35,406 nt of DNA, from assembly GCA_028693555.1 (NCBI GenBank), contig JAQUVD010000039.1, positions 1 to 35,406 on the forward strand. Direction: 5' to 3'. This DNA comes from Hespellia sp. (GTDB taxonomy: Bacteria; Bacillota; Clostridia; Lachnospirales; Lachnospiraceae). The translations under genes were made by a program, and so were the position numbers. Within the stretch, counting starts at the first letter, position 1. The number at the start of each line of letters is the position of its first letter. This document shows, in pieces, positions 1 to 7,803 of this stretch. The notes beneath the pieces are model-generated. The model was not told the origin of the DNA, searched no databases, and saw only the letters and a list, made by a program, of their open reading frames with translations.

Positions 1-126
1 TTCCTCGCATCCAGCTTCCTTCAGATTCCATCTCGCGATGGACACCCTTGCCTTCGGCTATATCCTTCCCACTACCGGGCGGATTCCGGACTTGCACCGG
101 TTAGAAACGTGCGCCGCCAGGCGCAC
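1..126 (-). mobile_element. Group II intron, 5' end (partial, continues off the left edge)
   Basis: Read on the minus strand, the segment starting at position 126 begins GTGCGCC, the usual 5' boundary (GUGYG) of bacterial group II introns. It is followed by a short hairpin and a domain I-like stretch with a GGTGCAAGTCCGG core, then sequence typical of clostridial group II introns carrying an LtrA-type maturase. The recognition of the family is from memory of such introns; the maturase ORF and domains V/VI lie outside the window. The boundary falls exactly where the histidine kinase reading frame stops resembling a kinase. The intron sense strand is opposite to the host gene, so splicing could not restore the kinase mRNA. 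Confidence 0.8.
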
Positions 127-1794
127 ACGACAAAACAACAGATGGAAGAATATTCTTCCAATGTTTTTTCAAAAGCAGTGCAGCAGACCAACAACACGCT
201 TGCGGAACTGGAAAAAGTTTCCAATCTTTTTACCTCTTATTCATCTGGGAATTATTCCCTGATTCATAATCTGAAACCTTATGCAGACCCAAATGCAAAT
301 CATGATGAATTGTCCATCTATCAGACAAAACAGAACTTGAAATATCTTTGCCAAAACCTCTACAATACCTATGATTTTATTTATGGGATTTATATCTTTA
401 CTCCGTCTGATGTAGATTTCACCTTTGAAAACACTCCAAATAATAAATTAATCTATGGCTACTCTCCAGATGAAAGCGATTGGTATGAAAAAACAATTTC
501 CCAAAAAGGACAACTTTGTATCAGTGATATTAAAGTTCATCAAGATATCTTTCAAGGTTCCCGTGAAAGCTTTTTCATATCAAAAAGTCTGTACGATGTT
601 TATTCCTCTGAAAATTTAGGTGTTCTGCTCATCAATTGTAAGCCTTCGCTATTTGATATGAGCCAATTGAATACAATCCCCAATGTCACATCAATTACAG
701 TAGCAGACACAACGCGGCAGAAAGTTATTTACTCGACGGCTCCCAATGATACTCAATTATCCTATGAGGAAGCTAAAAGTCAGGCTTCTTATTCCTCTCA
801 CCTTTTATTTTCCTCACTGACTTTGTTCACATCTGTAGACGACAGCCGCCTCTACCTACAGTTTAACACCACTGGGATTCTCCTGCTTCTAATTGCTCTA
901 ATCTGCATCATTGGGGGAATTCTTTTAGCCATGTATTTTTCTAAGACAGTTACAACGCCTATTGTTCAATTAAGCCAGAAAATGTCCACGCAAAAAGAGG
1001 GGAATCTCTCTGTTACCAACTTATATCTGGACCGTTCTGATGAGATTGGTGTTTTGTATAATGAATATAATGCCATGATTGAGCAGCTTCATACTGCAAT
1101 TAAAACCAATTATCAAAATAAGCTGATTTCTTTAGATGCCCAGATGAAATCTTTGGAAGCACGAATTAACTCACATTTCCTGTTTAATACACTTGAAGCA
1201 ATTAATAGCATTGCCAGCATCGAGGGCAGTTCCCAGATACAGGATATGGCTATGTCCCTTGGAAACATGTTTCGTTATGCCATAAAAACGCAAAGTGAAC
1301 TAGTAAGCTTGCAGGATGAAATCAACCATGTGATGGATTATGTATCCATTCAATCTATCCGGTTTAACCATCGTTTTACTTTCAGCATGCACATTCCTGA
1401 TAAAATGCTGAACCTGAAAATGTTAAAACTGATACTGCAGCCAATTGTGGAAAACTCATTTTCCCACGGTCTTCAAAATTGTCAATTAGGGCACAGTATT
1501 CATCTCTATGGCTTTCTACGTGAAACTTGTTTTTATCTCTATGTGATTGATGATGGGAAAGGCATGGAAGCAGATCAACTTCTCGCCTTAAATGAATCTT
1601 TAATGGAAGAACCTACATTTACAGAACTGGGGCATCGAACAAATCAAAGTATTGGACTGAAAAATATCAACACACGAATTGAACTATATTACGGAAAAGG
1701 CTACGGACTTTTTGCAGAGAGCAAACCCAAAAGAGGCACTCTGATTCGTATCAAACTGCCGTATCTTGTCGAAAAGGAGGACACCGATGTATAA
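127..1794 (+). pseudogene. YesM-type sensor histidine kinase, N-terminus lost to intron insertion
   Basis: Membrane sensor kinase of the YesM family, partner of the response regulator that follows. The remaining frame holds an extracellular sensor region (about 270 residues), a transmembrane helix at about 255-278 of the open frame, a HAMP linker with the TPIVQLSQKM stretch, a His_kinase domain with phospho-acceptor His in NSHFLFNTLEA (the family usually has NPHFLYN), and an HATPase domain with N-box ENSFSHG, DDGKGM and a final glycine-rich stretch. The first transmembrane helix and start codon are missing: upstream of base 127 lies the putative group II intron in antisense. The frame can open at a GTG at 109 inside the intron, but no ribosome binding site is evident there. 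The stop overlaps the next gene by 8 bases. Probably inactive as a sensor, though a cytoplasmic fragment could persist if transcribed from within. Confidence 0.75.
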
Positions 1795-3358
1795 CTATAT
1801 AATTGTGGATGACGAACCTTTAATCCGTATGGGAACGCTAAAAAAACTGGAACCCTTAAGTACACAGATTCATTGCGTTGGGGAAGCCGACAATGGAGAA
1901 CAGGCTGTCTCACTAGTAGAACATTTTTCAGTAGACATTGTCATCCTGGATATGGAAATGCCCATTATGGACGGAACCCAGCTACTGGCACATCTGTCAG
2001 AAAATTATCCTGATTTATTGTTAATCGTGATCAGTGGTTACAAGAGCTTTGATTATGTGAAATCAGCAATCTCTGCAAATGTAATTGACTACATTCTGAA
2101 ACCTTTTACAGAGAACCAAATCCAGCAAATTGTACTACGGGCAATTCAGAAATTAGATAGTTCTGAATTGATGCATGACCAGATTCGTTTAAGCGAAGAA
2201 CAAAAAGAGTTGGCTTATTATGAATATGACATTCAACTGCTTCAAAATCTGATCTTAGGCTACCCTGTCTCTGACACCGCCATTAACTCTAACCGTCTTT
2301 CCTTTTTAAGGCATTCACAGCGTCTTTATTTGGCTGCAGTTTATTGCAGCCAGACGCTTGAGGCAATGAATCTACAAGAGCCACTACGGGATCTCGGATT
2401 TTCGGAAATGACATTTTACCTGCCACACCCAAAGAATGAACAGATAGGCTTCTTGATTTTGTGCATGCCCGATGATGTCAGTTTTTCCGAAAAGTCCTTT
2501 TACGTCAAAGTAATTGAGAGTCTCATGAACAGTATTGACTCACTCCATGCCTTATCTTACTGGGGCATCAGTTCACCTTGCTCTTCCGTGGAAGAACTCC
2601 ATGAGGCATACAAGAAATGTTCTTGTGCATTAAATGCAATTGCTGTAAATGAAACAACCTCACACTATTACATATGGCACCCGGAGATTGAGACAGAAAT
2701 AACAGAAATCCTTTGGGATAAAAAGGACGAATTTCTGTTTCGTATTGAAGCAGGGATGTCTTCCGAAGTAAATCGTCTATTGGATGAACTTAAAGAACAC
2801 CAGGCACTGGAACCAAGACTTACACTTGCTGATCTAAAATATTATTATCATCAATTAGTTGAGGAATGTCTGTTTATCCTCAAGCAGTATCTGACCAACA
2901 CCGGTTTTTCACGGAGCATGAGCAATATCGTAAACGAAACGTTTTCTGCGGAGGAACTACAGCAGTATTATCGCCAGTTCTTTGTCAACCTTTCAGAAAT
3001 GCTAAAACCTCAAAGTGTCTATGCAATTGATGACACCATTGAGCAGGTAAAGATCTATGCGCAGCGCAACTATAATAAAAATCTTAGCATGGATTTTCTT
3101 GCCTCACTGTTTTATATGAATAGCAGTTATCTTAGTCATCTGTTCAGGAAAAAAACAGGTGAAAAGTTTGCCCAGTACTTGAACGCTATAAGAATCGAAA
3201 AAGCCAAGGTTTTATTGGCTTCGACAGACAGGAAATTATATCAGATCACAAAATCTGTAGGGTACGACAACACAAAATACTTTTTCCGGGTTTTCAAAAA
3301 ATATGAGGGAATGACCCCTGAACAATACCGTCTGGCATGTTCAAAGCAATCCTCCTAG
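1787..3358 (+). CDS. YesN-type response regulator, receiver plus AraC-family HTH
   Basis: Transcription factor of a two-component pair, 523 residues. An N-terminal receiver domain has the acidic pair D8/D9, phospho-acceptor D55 in VILDMEMP and the KPF lysine motif. A long variable middle region follows, then a C-terminal AraC-type double helix-turn-helix (about 420-520) ending in the typical SVGYDNTKYFFRVFKKYEG signature. The start at 1787 is chosen because AAGGAGG sits 6 bases upstream and the product then begins directly with the receiver strand. A longer frame from 1766 has no such site. Family members usually control nearby sugar ABC importers and glycoside genes; none is in the window, so the target is unknown. 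With its kinase disrupted, the regulator may be silent or work independently. Confidence 0.88.
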   Translation: MYNYIIVDDEPLIRMGTLKKLEPLSTQIHCVGEADNGEQAVSLVEHFSVDIVILDMEMPIMDGTQLLAHLSENYPDLLLIVISGYKSFDYVKSAISANVIDYILKPFTENQIQQIVLRAIQKLDSSELMHDQIRLSEEQKELAYYEYDIQLLQNLILGYPVSDTAINSNRLSFLRHSQRLYLAAVYCSQTLEAMNLQEPLRDLGFSEMTFYLPHPKNEQIGFLILCMPDDVSFSEKSFYVKVIESLMNSIDSLHALSYWGISSPCSSVEELHEAYKKCSCALNAIAVNETTSHYYIWHPEIETEITEILWDKKDEFLFRIEAGMSSEVNRLLDELKEHQALEPRLTLADLKYYYHQLVEECLFILKQYLTNTGFSRSMSNIVNETFSAEELQQYYRQFFVNLSEMLKPQSVYAIDDTIEQVKIYAQRNYNKNLSMDFLASLFYMNSSYLSHLFRKKTGEKFAQYLNAIRIEKAKVLLASTDRKLYQITKSVGYDNTKYFFRVFKKYEGMTPEQYRLACSKQSS

Positions 3359-3378
3359 CCCCAACGGCTAGATGCGTG

Positions 3379-3594
3379 TTAGAGCATCTCCCGAAGCATC
3401 TCATTTACCTTCGTTGGGTTTGTTGCAAGTCCAACTGCCATTGCATATTCAACTACCTGTTTATTCAGTACCTGAAGGGAACCCGGCATGCCGGTGCAGA
3501 CCGGACATGTATGTGTATTGGGCGCGCCACCGAATTCGGTGCTGCAGCCGTAGAAGATTAGCTGTACGTCATTTCTTATATTACTGTAAGTCAC
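3379..3594 (-). pseudogene. gatB remnant with in-frame internal deletion
   Basis: This short frame encodes gatB residues about 23-69 (containing [16 protein letters not shown]) joined directly to the last dozen residues ([10 protein letters not shown]) of the same protein. It aligns without gaps to the intact gatB: 3383-3413 is identical to 16584-16614 (31 bp), and 3418-3558 aligns to 17804-17944 at roughly 95 percent identity by eye. The join falls at a TTTG present at both deletion ends (16620 and 17805), so exactly 1185 bp (395 codons) are missing and the frame is kept. Homology stops near codon 22 and at the stop codon. The catalytic cradle and tRNA-binding parts are gone, so it cannot replace GatB. 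A GTG at 3594 or nearby codons could allow translation of a 71-residue peptide; that is only a possibility. Confidence 0.85.
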
Positions 3595-3634
3595 CTCTTA
3601 TAAGCCACCTTTCTTGTATGTCTTCTTTCTTCTG

Positions 3635-3664
3635 ATATAAGGGATATAGTCGATATAAGGTCAA
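3635..3664 (-). promoter_or_regulatory. Candidate promoter facing the gatB remnant
   Basis: On the minus strand TTGACC (3659-3664) and TTATAT (3635-3640) are separated by 18 bases in AT-rich intergenic DNA. The rest of 3595-3756 shows no gene. Weak call based on hexamers only. Confidence 0.25.
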
Positions 3665-3756
3665 GATTTTTTTCATTTACATGACATTTATATAAGATTT
3701 TCCAAAAATGCTGATGAAAATTTAATGTATATTATCAGTACTAGGATACCAAAAAG

Positions 3757-3802
3757 AAAAGCTGTCTGCCAACTGATGATTCATCAGTCGCAGACAGCTT
3801 TT
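3757..3802 (-). terminator. Rho-independent terminator after the HPr gene
   Basis: Long hairpin: GCTGTCTG (3761-3768) pairs with CAGACAGC (3791-3798), ACTGATGA (3772-3779) pairs with TCATCAGT (3781-3788), and A/T tails extend the stem. On the minus strand it is followed by a T-rich run. It would end the 11-kb PTS/acyl-CoA transcript and may work in both directions. Confidence 0.85.
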
Positions 3803-3821
3803 GACACTTTATATTTCCTTT

Positions 3822-4079
3822 TTATAAATTTTCTTCAAAGAACTTTAACAATTCATCATATGCCCTGTCTTCATCTTCACCATCTATACCAATGGTAACT
3901 TCCTGACCGTTTTTCACTCCAAGACTCATAATACCGAAAATTCTTTTTGCATCCGCTTGTTTCTCACCGCATTTTACTTCAACAACACATGTATAAGAAG
4001 ATGCCTGCTTTACTAAAGTTCCTGCCGGTCTTGCATGAAGTCCTTCTGGGTCTGTTACTTTATAACGAAACTCTTTCAT
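3822..4079 (-). CDS. HPr-family phosphocarrier lacking Ser46
   Basis: Small PTS phosphocarrier, 85 residues, that passes phosphate from enzyme I to IIA domains. The active-site histidine is H15 in GLHARPAG. The second signature is present (IFGIMSLGV), but the residue aligned with the HPr kinase target Ser46 is Arg46 (codon AGA, in AKRIFG); B. subtilis HPr has KSIMG here. It should therefore carry phosphate but not be a normal target of HPrK. The start at 4079 is chosen over an upstream frame because the product then begins like HPr and an AAAGGA site precedes it. It is the last gene of the operon, 11 bases after the thiolase, and probably serves the IIA-IIB-IIC genes of the same operon. Confidence 0.92.
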   Translation of the reverse strand: MKEFRYKVTDPEGLHARPAGTLVKQASSYTCVVEVKCGEKQADAKRIFGIMSLGVKNGQEVTIGIDGEDEDRAYDELLKFFEENL

Positions 4080-4090
4080 CTTAATCCTTT

Positions 4091-5269
4091 CTAGCACTTT
4101 GTGAAATACATTGAAATACCCTGACCACCGCCAATACACATACTGATCATTGCATCTTTCTTATCTGTATGCATCAACTCGTACATCACTTTGACTGTCA
4201 GCATTGCGCCTGTTGCTCCGATTGGATGACCAATCGAAATTCCGCCACCATAGATATTTACTTTTTCAGGATCAAGTCCCAGATCACGGCTTACTGCAAA
4301 TGCCTGACTTGCAAATGCTTCATTGATTTCAAACATATCGATTGATTTTAAATCTAAGCCTAATTTGTTGGCTAGTTTCTCACTAGAGAATTTTGGAGAA
4401 TATCCCATTAATTCTGCATCAAATCCGGCAATTGCATATCCTTCGATTTTCAATTTTGGTGTTACACCCAGTTCCTCTGCTTTTTCTTTTGACATTACAA
4501 CAACTGCTGCCGCACTGTCATTTAAGCTTGATGAGTTTGCTGCTGTTACAGTACCATCTTTCACGAAACATGGGCGAAGTCTCGCAATCTTTTCCATTGT
4601 CTGTCCTTCTCTAGGGCCCTCATCTGTATCAAATACTGTTACATTTCCTTTACGGTCTTTCAATTCAACAGGAAGAATCTCATCTTTGAACTTTCCTTCT
4701 TTGATAGCCTTGCATGCTCTTTCATGACTGCGAACTGCAAATGCATCCTGTTCTTCTCTTGTTACATTATATTTTTCAGCCACATTTTCAGCTGTTACAC
4801 CATTATGGTTTCCGTCTAATGGCCATGTCAGGATATCAATGACACCGTCTTCGAATGTCTTATGACCCATTCTTGCTCCCCAGCGGGCATCATTTACATA
4901 ATATGGCAGGCGGGAAATATTTTCTGTTCCACCTGCAACCACAACGTCTGCCTGTCCTGTTTGAATTTCCATCACCGCTTCTGCGATAGACTGAAGACCA
5001 GAACCACACTGGCGGTTTACAGAATATGCCGTTGTTTCTTTTGGCATTCCTGCTTTCAAGCTAACTGCTCTTGCAATAAATCCATTCTCTGCCACTTCTC
5101 CAACCTGACCAATAACAACTTCATCTACAACGGATGGCTCAATTCCGGCACGTTTTACGGCTTCCTTTACGACCATTGCTCCCATGTCAATTGCTGAAAT
5201 ATCTTTTAAACTTCCACCATAGCTTCCAACTGGAAGTCTCACTCCACTAACCACAACTACTTCTTTCAT
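4091..5269 (-). CDS. thlA: Acetyl-CoA C-acetyltransferase (thiolase)
   Basis: Condenses two acetyl-CoA to acetoacetyl-CoA or runs in reverse. The 392-residue protein has the nucleophile Cys88 in NRQCGSG, the NEAFA motif, His348 in GHPIGATGA and Cys378 in CIGGGQG, all at the positions usual for biosynthetic clostridial thiolases. The start at 5269 is preferred to the ATG at 5275 because AAGGAGG lies 8 rather than 2 bases upstream and the Cys88 numbering then matches the family. It lies 33 bases downstream of the hydroxybutyryl-CoA dehydrogenase gene and the two should act in sequence. Acetoacetyl-CoA is the likely substrate, but a longer or branched 3-ketoacyl-CoA cannot be excluded. Confidence 0.93.
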   Translation of the reverse strand: MKEVVVVSGVRLPVGSYGGSLKDISAIDMGAMVVKEAVKRAGIEPSVVDEVVIGQVGEVAENGFIARAVSLKAGMPKETTAYSVNRQCGSGLQSIAEAVMEIQTGQADVVVAGGTENISRLPYYVNDARWGARMGHKTFEDGVIDILTWPLDGNHNGVTAENVAEKYNVTREEQDAFAVRSHERACKAIKEGKFKDEILPVELKDRKGNVTVFDTDEGPREGQTMEKIARLRPCFVKDGTVTAANSSSLNDSAAAVVVMSKEKAEELGVTPKLKIEGYAIAGFDAELMGYSPKFSSEKLANKLGLDLKSIDMFEINEAFASQAFAVSRDLGLDPEKVNIYGGGISIGHPIGATGAMLTVKVMYELMHTDKKDAMISMCIGGGQGISMYFTKC

Positions 5270-5302
5270 TTTCATATCCTCCTTATGAATCTATCTGTTT
5301 TT

Positions 5303-6181
5303 CTAGAAGTTTGAACCTATTTTGTTTCCTTTTTCATCATATTTATAAAATCCCAGACCTGACTTTTTGCCGAGCATTCCTGATTTTACCATTGTCTCTA
5401 ACAATGGGCATGGACGATATTTACTGTCGTGGAATCCGTTGTAAAGTCCTGTCATGGTTGCAAGCATGGTATCAATTCCTACAAAGTCTGTCAGTTCAAT
5501 TGGACCCATTGGGTGATTGCATCCAAGTTTCATTGCATTATCCACATCTTCTGGTTTGCTGCCTTCCATAACCATGAAAGCTGCTTCATTTTGCATCGGA
5601 ACTAAAATTCTATTTACCATAAATCCAGGAAATTCCGGTGCATCAACGGTTGTCTTTCCAATTTTTTCTGCAAATCCTTTTACAGTCTCATATGTTTCGT
5701 CAGATGTTACAAGCCCGCGCACTAATTCTAGAAGTTTCATAACCGGTGCCGGGTAGAAGAAATGAGCCCCCATTACTTTGTCTGGACGATTTGTTACAGA
5801 TGCAATCTCTGAGATGCTGAGTCCTGAAGTATTTGAAACAATGACTGTCTCTGCATCTGCAAGTTCATCTACTTTTTTGAATGTATCCTTTTTGATCTCA
5901 ATTTTTTCAGGAACGGCTTCTACTACTAAAAACGCACCTTTTACATCCTCAAATTTACTGCTATATGTAAGACGTCCTAATACTTCCGCCTTTTTTTCTT
6001 CTGTCATAGAGCCTTTTGCTACTTTTCTGCTAAACAACTTTTCAACTGCTGCTTTTGATTTTTCGATTGCAGATTCAAATGTATCAATATTTACTACATC
6101 ATATCCTGCTGATGCACAAGCCTGTGCAATACCATTTCCCATTAAACCAGCTCCAATAACTGCTACTTTGTTACTTTCCAT
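5303..6181 (-). CDS. hbd: 3-hydroxybutyryl-CoA dehydrogenase
   Basis: NAD(P)-dependent interconversion of acetoacetyl-CoA and (S)-3-hydroxybutyryl-CoA. The 292-residue protein begins with a Rossmann fold (GAGLMGNGIAQ, then an acidic residue in VVNID that favours NAD). The catalytic region has SNTSGLSI, the histidine of GAHFFYPAP and the asparagine of FMVNRIL, and the C-terminal dimerisation domain carries the GIDT and GKKSGLGFYKY stretches. The start at 6181 has a GAGG site 7 bases upstream; the alternative ATG at 6187 is too close to it. No crotonase or acyl-CoA dehydrogenase gene accompanies it here, unlike the classical clostridial butyrate operon, so the C4 hydroxyacyl-CoA may be an end or entry point. 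Confidence 0.94.
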   Translation of the reverse strand: MESNKVAVIGAGLMGNGIAQACASAGYDVVNIDTFESAIEKSKAAVEKLFSRKVAKGSMTEEKKAEVLGRLTYSSKFEDVKGAFLVVEAVPEKIEIKKDTFKKVDELADAETVIVSNTSGLSISEIASVTNRPDKVMGAHFFYPAPVMKLLELVRGLVTSDETYETVKGFAEKIGKTTVDAPEFPGFMVNRILVPMQNEAAFMVMEGSKPEDVDNAMKLGCNHPMGPIELTDFVGIDTMLATMTGLYNGFHDSKYRPCPLLETMVKSGMLGKKSGLGFYKYDEKGNKIGSNF

Positions 6182-6210
6182 TTTCATACCTCATTTCTTT
6201 TTTTGATCAT

Positions 6211-7791
6211 CTATTTGGTTTCTTTCAGTTGTAATCCAAAAGGACCATCCTGAATAAATAGCGCTTTGTCCATTTCTTTCAAATTATCACTTACAATTGG
6301 AGTGAAATCCATCATGTCAAGTACTTGTGTCTGAAGGTCAATACCTGGTGCAATTTCGATTAAGCGAACACCTTCCTCACACAGTTCTAATACTGCACGT
6401 TCTGTAACAATCATAACTTCCTGCCCTTTTTTTCTTGCCATTGGACCGTTAAATGATAACTGTGCAACATTTTTTACCATCTTTCGGATTTTTCCTTCTT
6501 CTACGATTTTCAATTCTCCATTTTCAAATGCATACTTTGCACCACTGGCTGTAAATGTACCTAAGAATACGATTTTCTTTGCATTCTGTGTGATATCGAT
6601 AAATCCTCCGGCTCCGGTACATCGAGGTCCCATCTTTGTGGAGTTCACACTGCCGTCCCCGTCTAATTCTCCAAGCCCCATATAAGTGATATCTACACCT
6701 GCTCCGTTATAATAATCCATCTGTTCATGATGTCCGATCATTGCTGTCAGGTTCTGACCAATGCCAAAATCGATGCCACCAGCCTGTATCCCGCCGTAGA
6801 TTCCTGACTCGACTGTAATCATAATGTCATCAGAGACTTTTTCCTCATTGCATACTTTTCCAATCATATCGTTTGGAATTCCGGTTCCCAGATTAATCAC
6901 TGCACCTCTGTATAATTCCTGTGCTCCACGTCTGGCAATAAATTTTCTTTCGTTAAATGGTGCCGGTGGAATATCTCCAGCCGGTGCCATTGCCTGTCCA
7001 CAATAAGATGGATCAAAATACCATGACGACGTCTGTCTGTGATCTTCCATCGGGTTCTCACAAACCACAATATCATCGATGAACACACCTGGTACCGCTA
7101 CTTCTTTCGGATTGAGTGTTCCGGTCTGTACGACTTGTTTTACCTGTGCGATGACTCTTCCGCCATACCTCTTTGCGGCAAACACAGCTGGCAGAATTTC
7201 TAATTTCATGGCTTCTTCTGTTGTTGTAAGATTCCCCATCTCATCACAGACTGTACCTCTGATTAAAACAGTATCAAGTGGTACCTCTTTATAAAACATA
7301 TATTCTTCATTATCATATTCAATAATATCTACAATGTCTGGTAATAGTTTGGTACGGTCATTCATCTTTCCGCCTTCTATGCGGGGATCTATAAATGTTC
7401 CCAAGCCAACCTTTGACATTTTACCAGGCAGACCGCAAGCCATGCTTCTATAGAGCTGTGCAATCTGTCCCTGCGGTAGGCAGTATGCTTGTACCTGACT
7501 GTTCGCAATCATCTCCATCCATCTCGGCTGAAGTCCCCAGTGTGAACCTATGATCCTTTTTACAAGTCCCTCATGTGCAAGATGCTGTATTCCATCTTTT
7601 CTATCACTTTGCCCGCAGGAATGCACCAATGTAATATCTGCCGGATGACCCGTTGTCTCAAAACGTTGTTCAATTGCTTTTAATATTGATTCGCTCGCAC
7701 TGACAAGTGTCATTCCGATTGTACACAGTGTACTTCCGTCCTGGATTTTTTCTGCTGCTTCCACGGCGGTAATAAAGTTTGCTTTTAACAT
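6211..7791 (-). CDS. Type I acyl-CoA:carboxylate CoA-transferase (propionate CoA-transferase-like)
   Basis: Moves CoA between a short-chain acyl-CoA and a free acid. At 526 residues it has the fused alpha-beta organisation of propionate/acetate CoA-transferases, with the catalytic glutamate E328 in TVESGIYGG and the GTGIP and GGFIDI glycine-rich stretches. GGAGG lies just upstream of the ATG at 7791. With Hbd and thiolase downstream, plausible partners are acetyl-CoA and 3-hydroxybutyrate, acetoacetate or a related C3-C4 acid; the exact substrate cannot be read from sequence. The acyl-CoA ligase directly upstream (12-base gap) offers a second, ATP-driven activation route. Confidence 0.88.
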   Translation of the reverse strand: MLKANFITAVEAAEKIQDGSTLCTIGMTLVSASESILKAIEQRFETTGHPADITLVHSCGQSDRKDGIQHLAHEGLVKRIIGSHWGLQPRWMEMIANSQVQAYCLPQGQIAQLYRSMACGLPGKMSKVGLGTFIDPRIEGGKMNDRTKLLPDIVDIIEYDNEEYMFYKEVPLDTVLIRGTVCDEMGNLTTTEEAMKLEILPAVFAAKRYGGRVIAQVKQVVQTGTLNPKEVAVPGVFIDDIVVCENPMEDHRQTSSWYFDPSYCGQAMAPAGDIPPAPFNERKFIARRGAQELYRGAVINLGTGIPNDMIGKVCNEEKVSDDIMITVESGIYGGIQAGGIDFGIGQNLTAMIGHHEQMDYYNGAGVDITYMGLGELDGDGSVNSTKMGPRCTGAGGFIDITQNAKKIVFLGTFTASGAKYAFENGELKIVEEGKIRKMVKNVAQLSFNGPMARKKGQEVMIVTERAVLELCEEGVRLIEIAPGIDLQTQVLDMMDFTPIVSDNLKEMDKALFIQDGPFGLQLKETK

Positions 7792-7803
7792 GTGTTCCTC
7801 CTA

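Noticed and set aside
37-52. GACACCCTTGCC shared by the left edge and the T-box leader near 21370
   Set aside because: In the leader it belongs to stem III, in the left edge to the intron-like segment; flanks do not match, so chance similarity.
3355-3371. CTAGCC/GGCTAG hairpin over the response regulator stop codon
   Set aside because: Six-base stem with no T-run after it on the plus strand; too weak to call a terminator.
3372-3635. Plus-strand frames across the gatB remnant
   Set aside because: The same DNA matches gatB on the minus strand; the plus frames are by-products of that coding bias.
5778-6206. Long open frame antisense to hbd
   Set aside because: It lies entirely opposite a well-supported gene, has low-complexity Ser/Thr content and no ribosome binding site.
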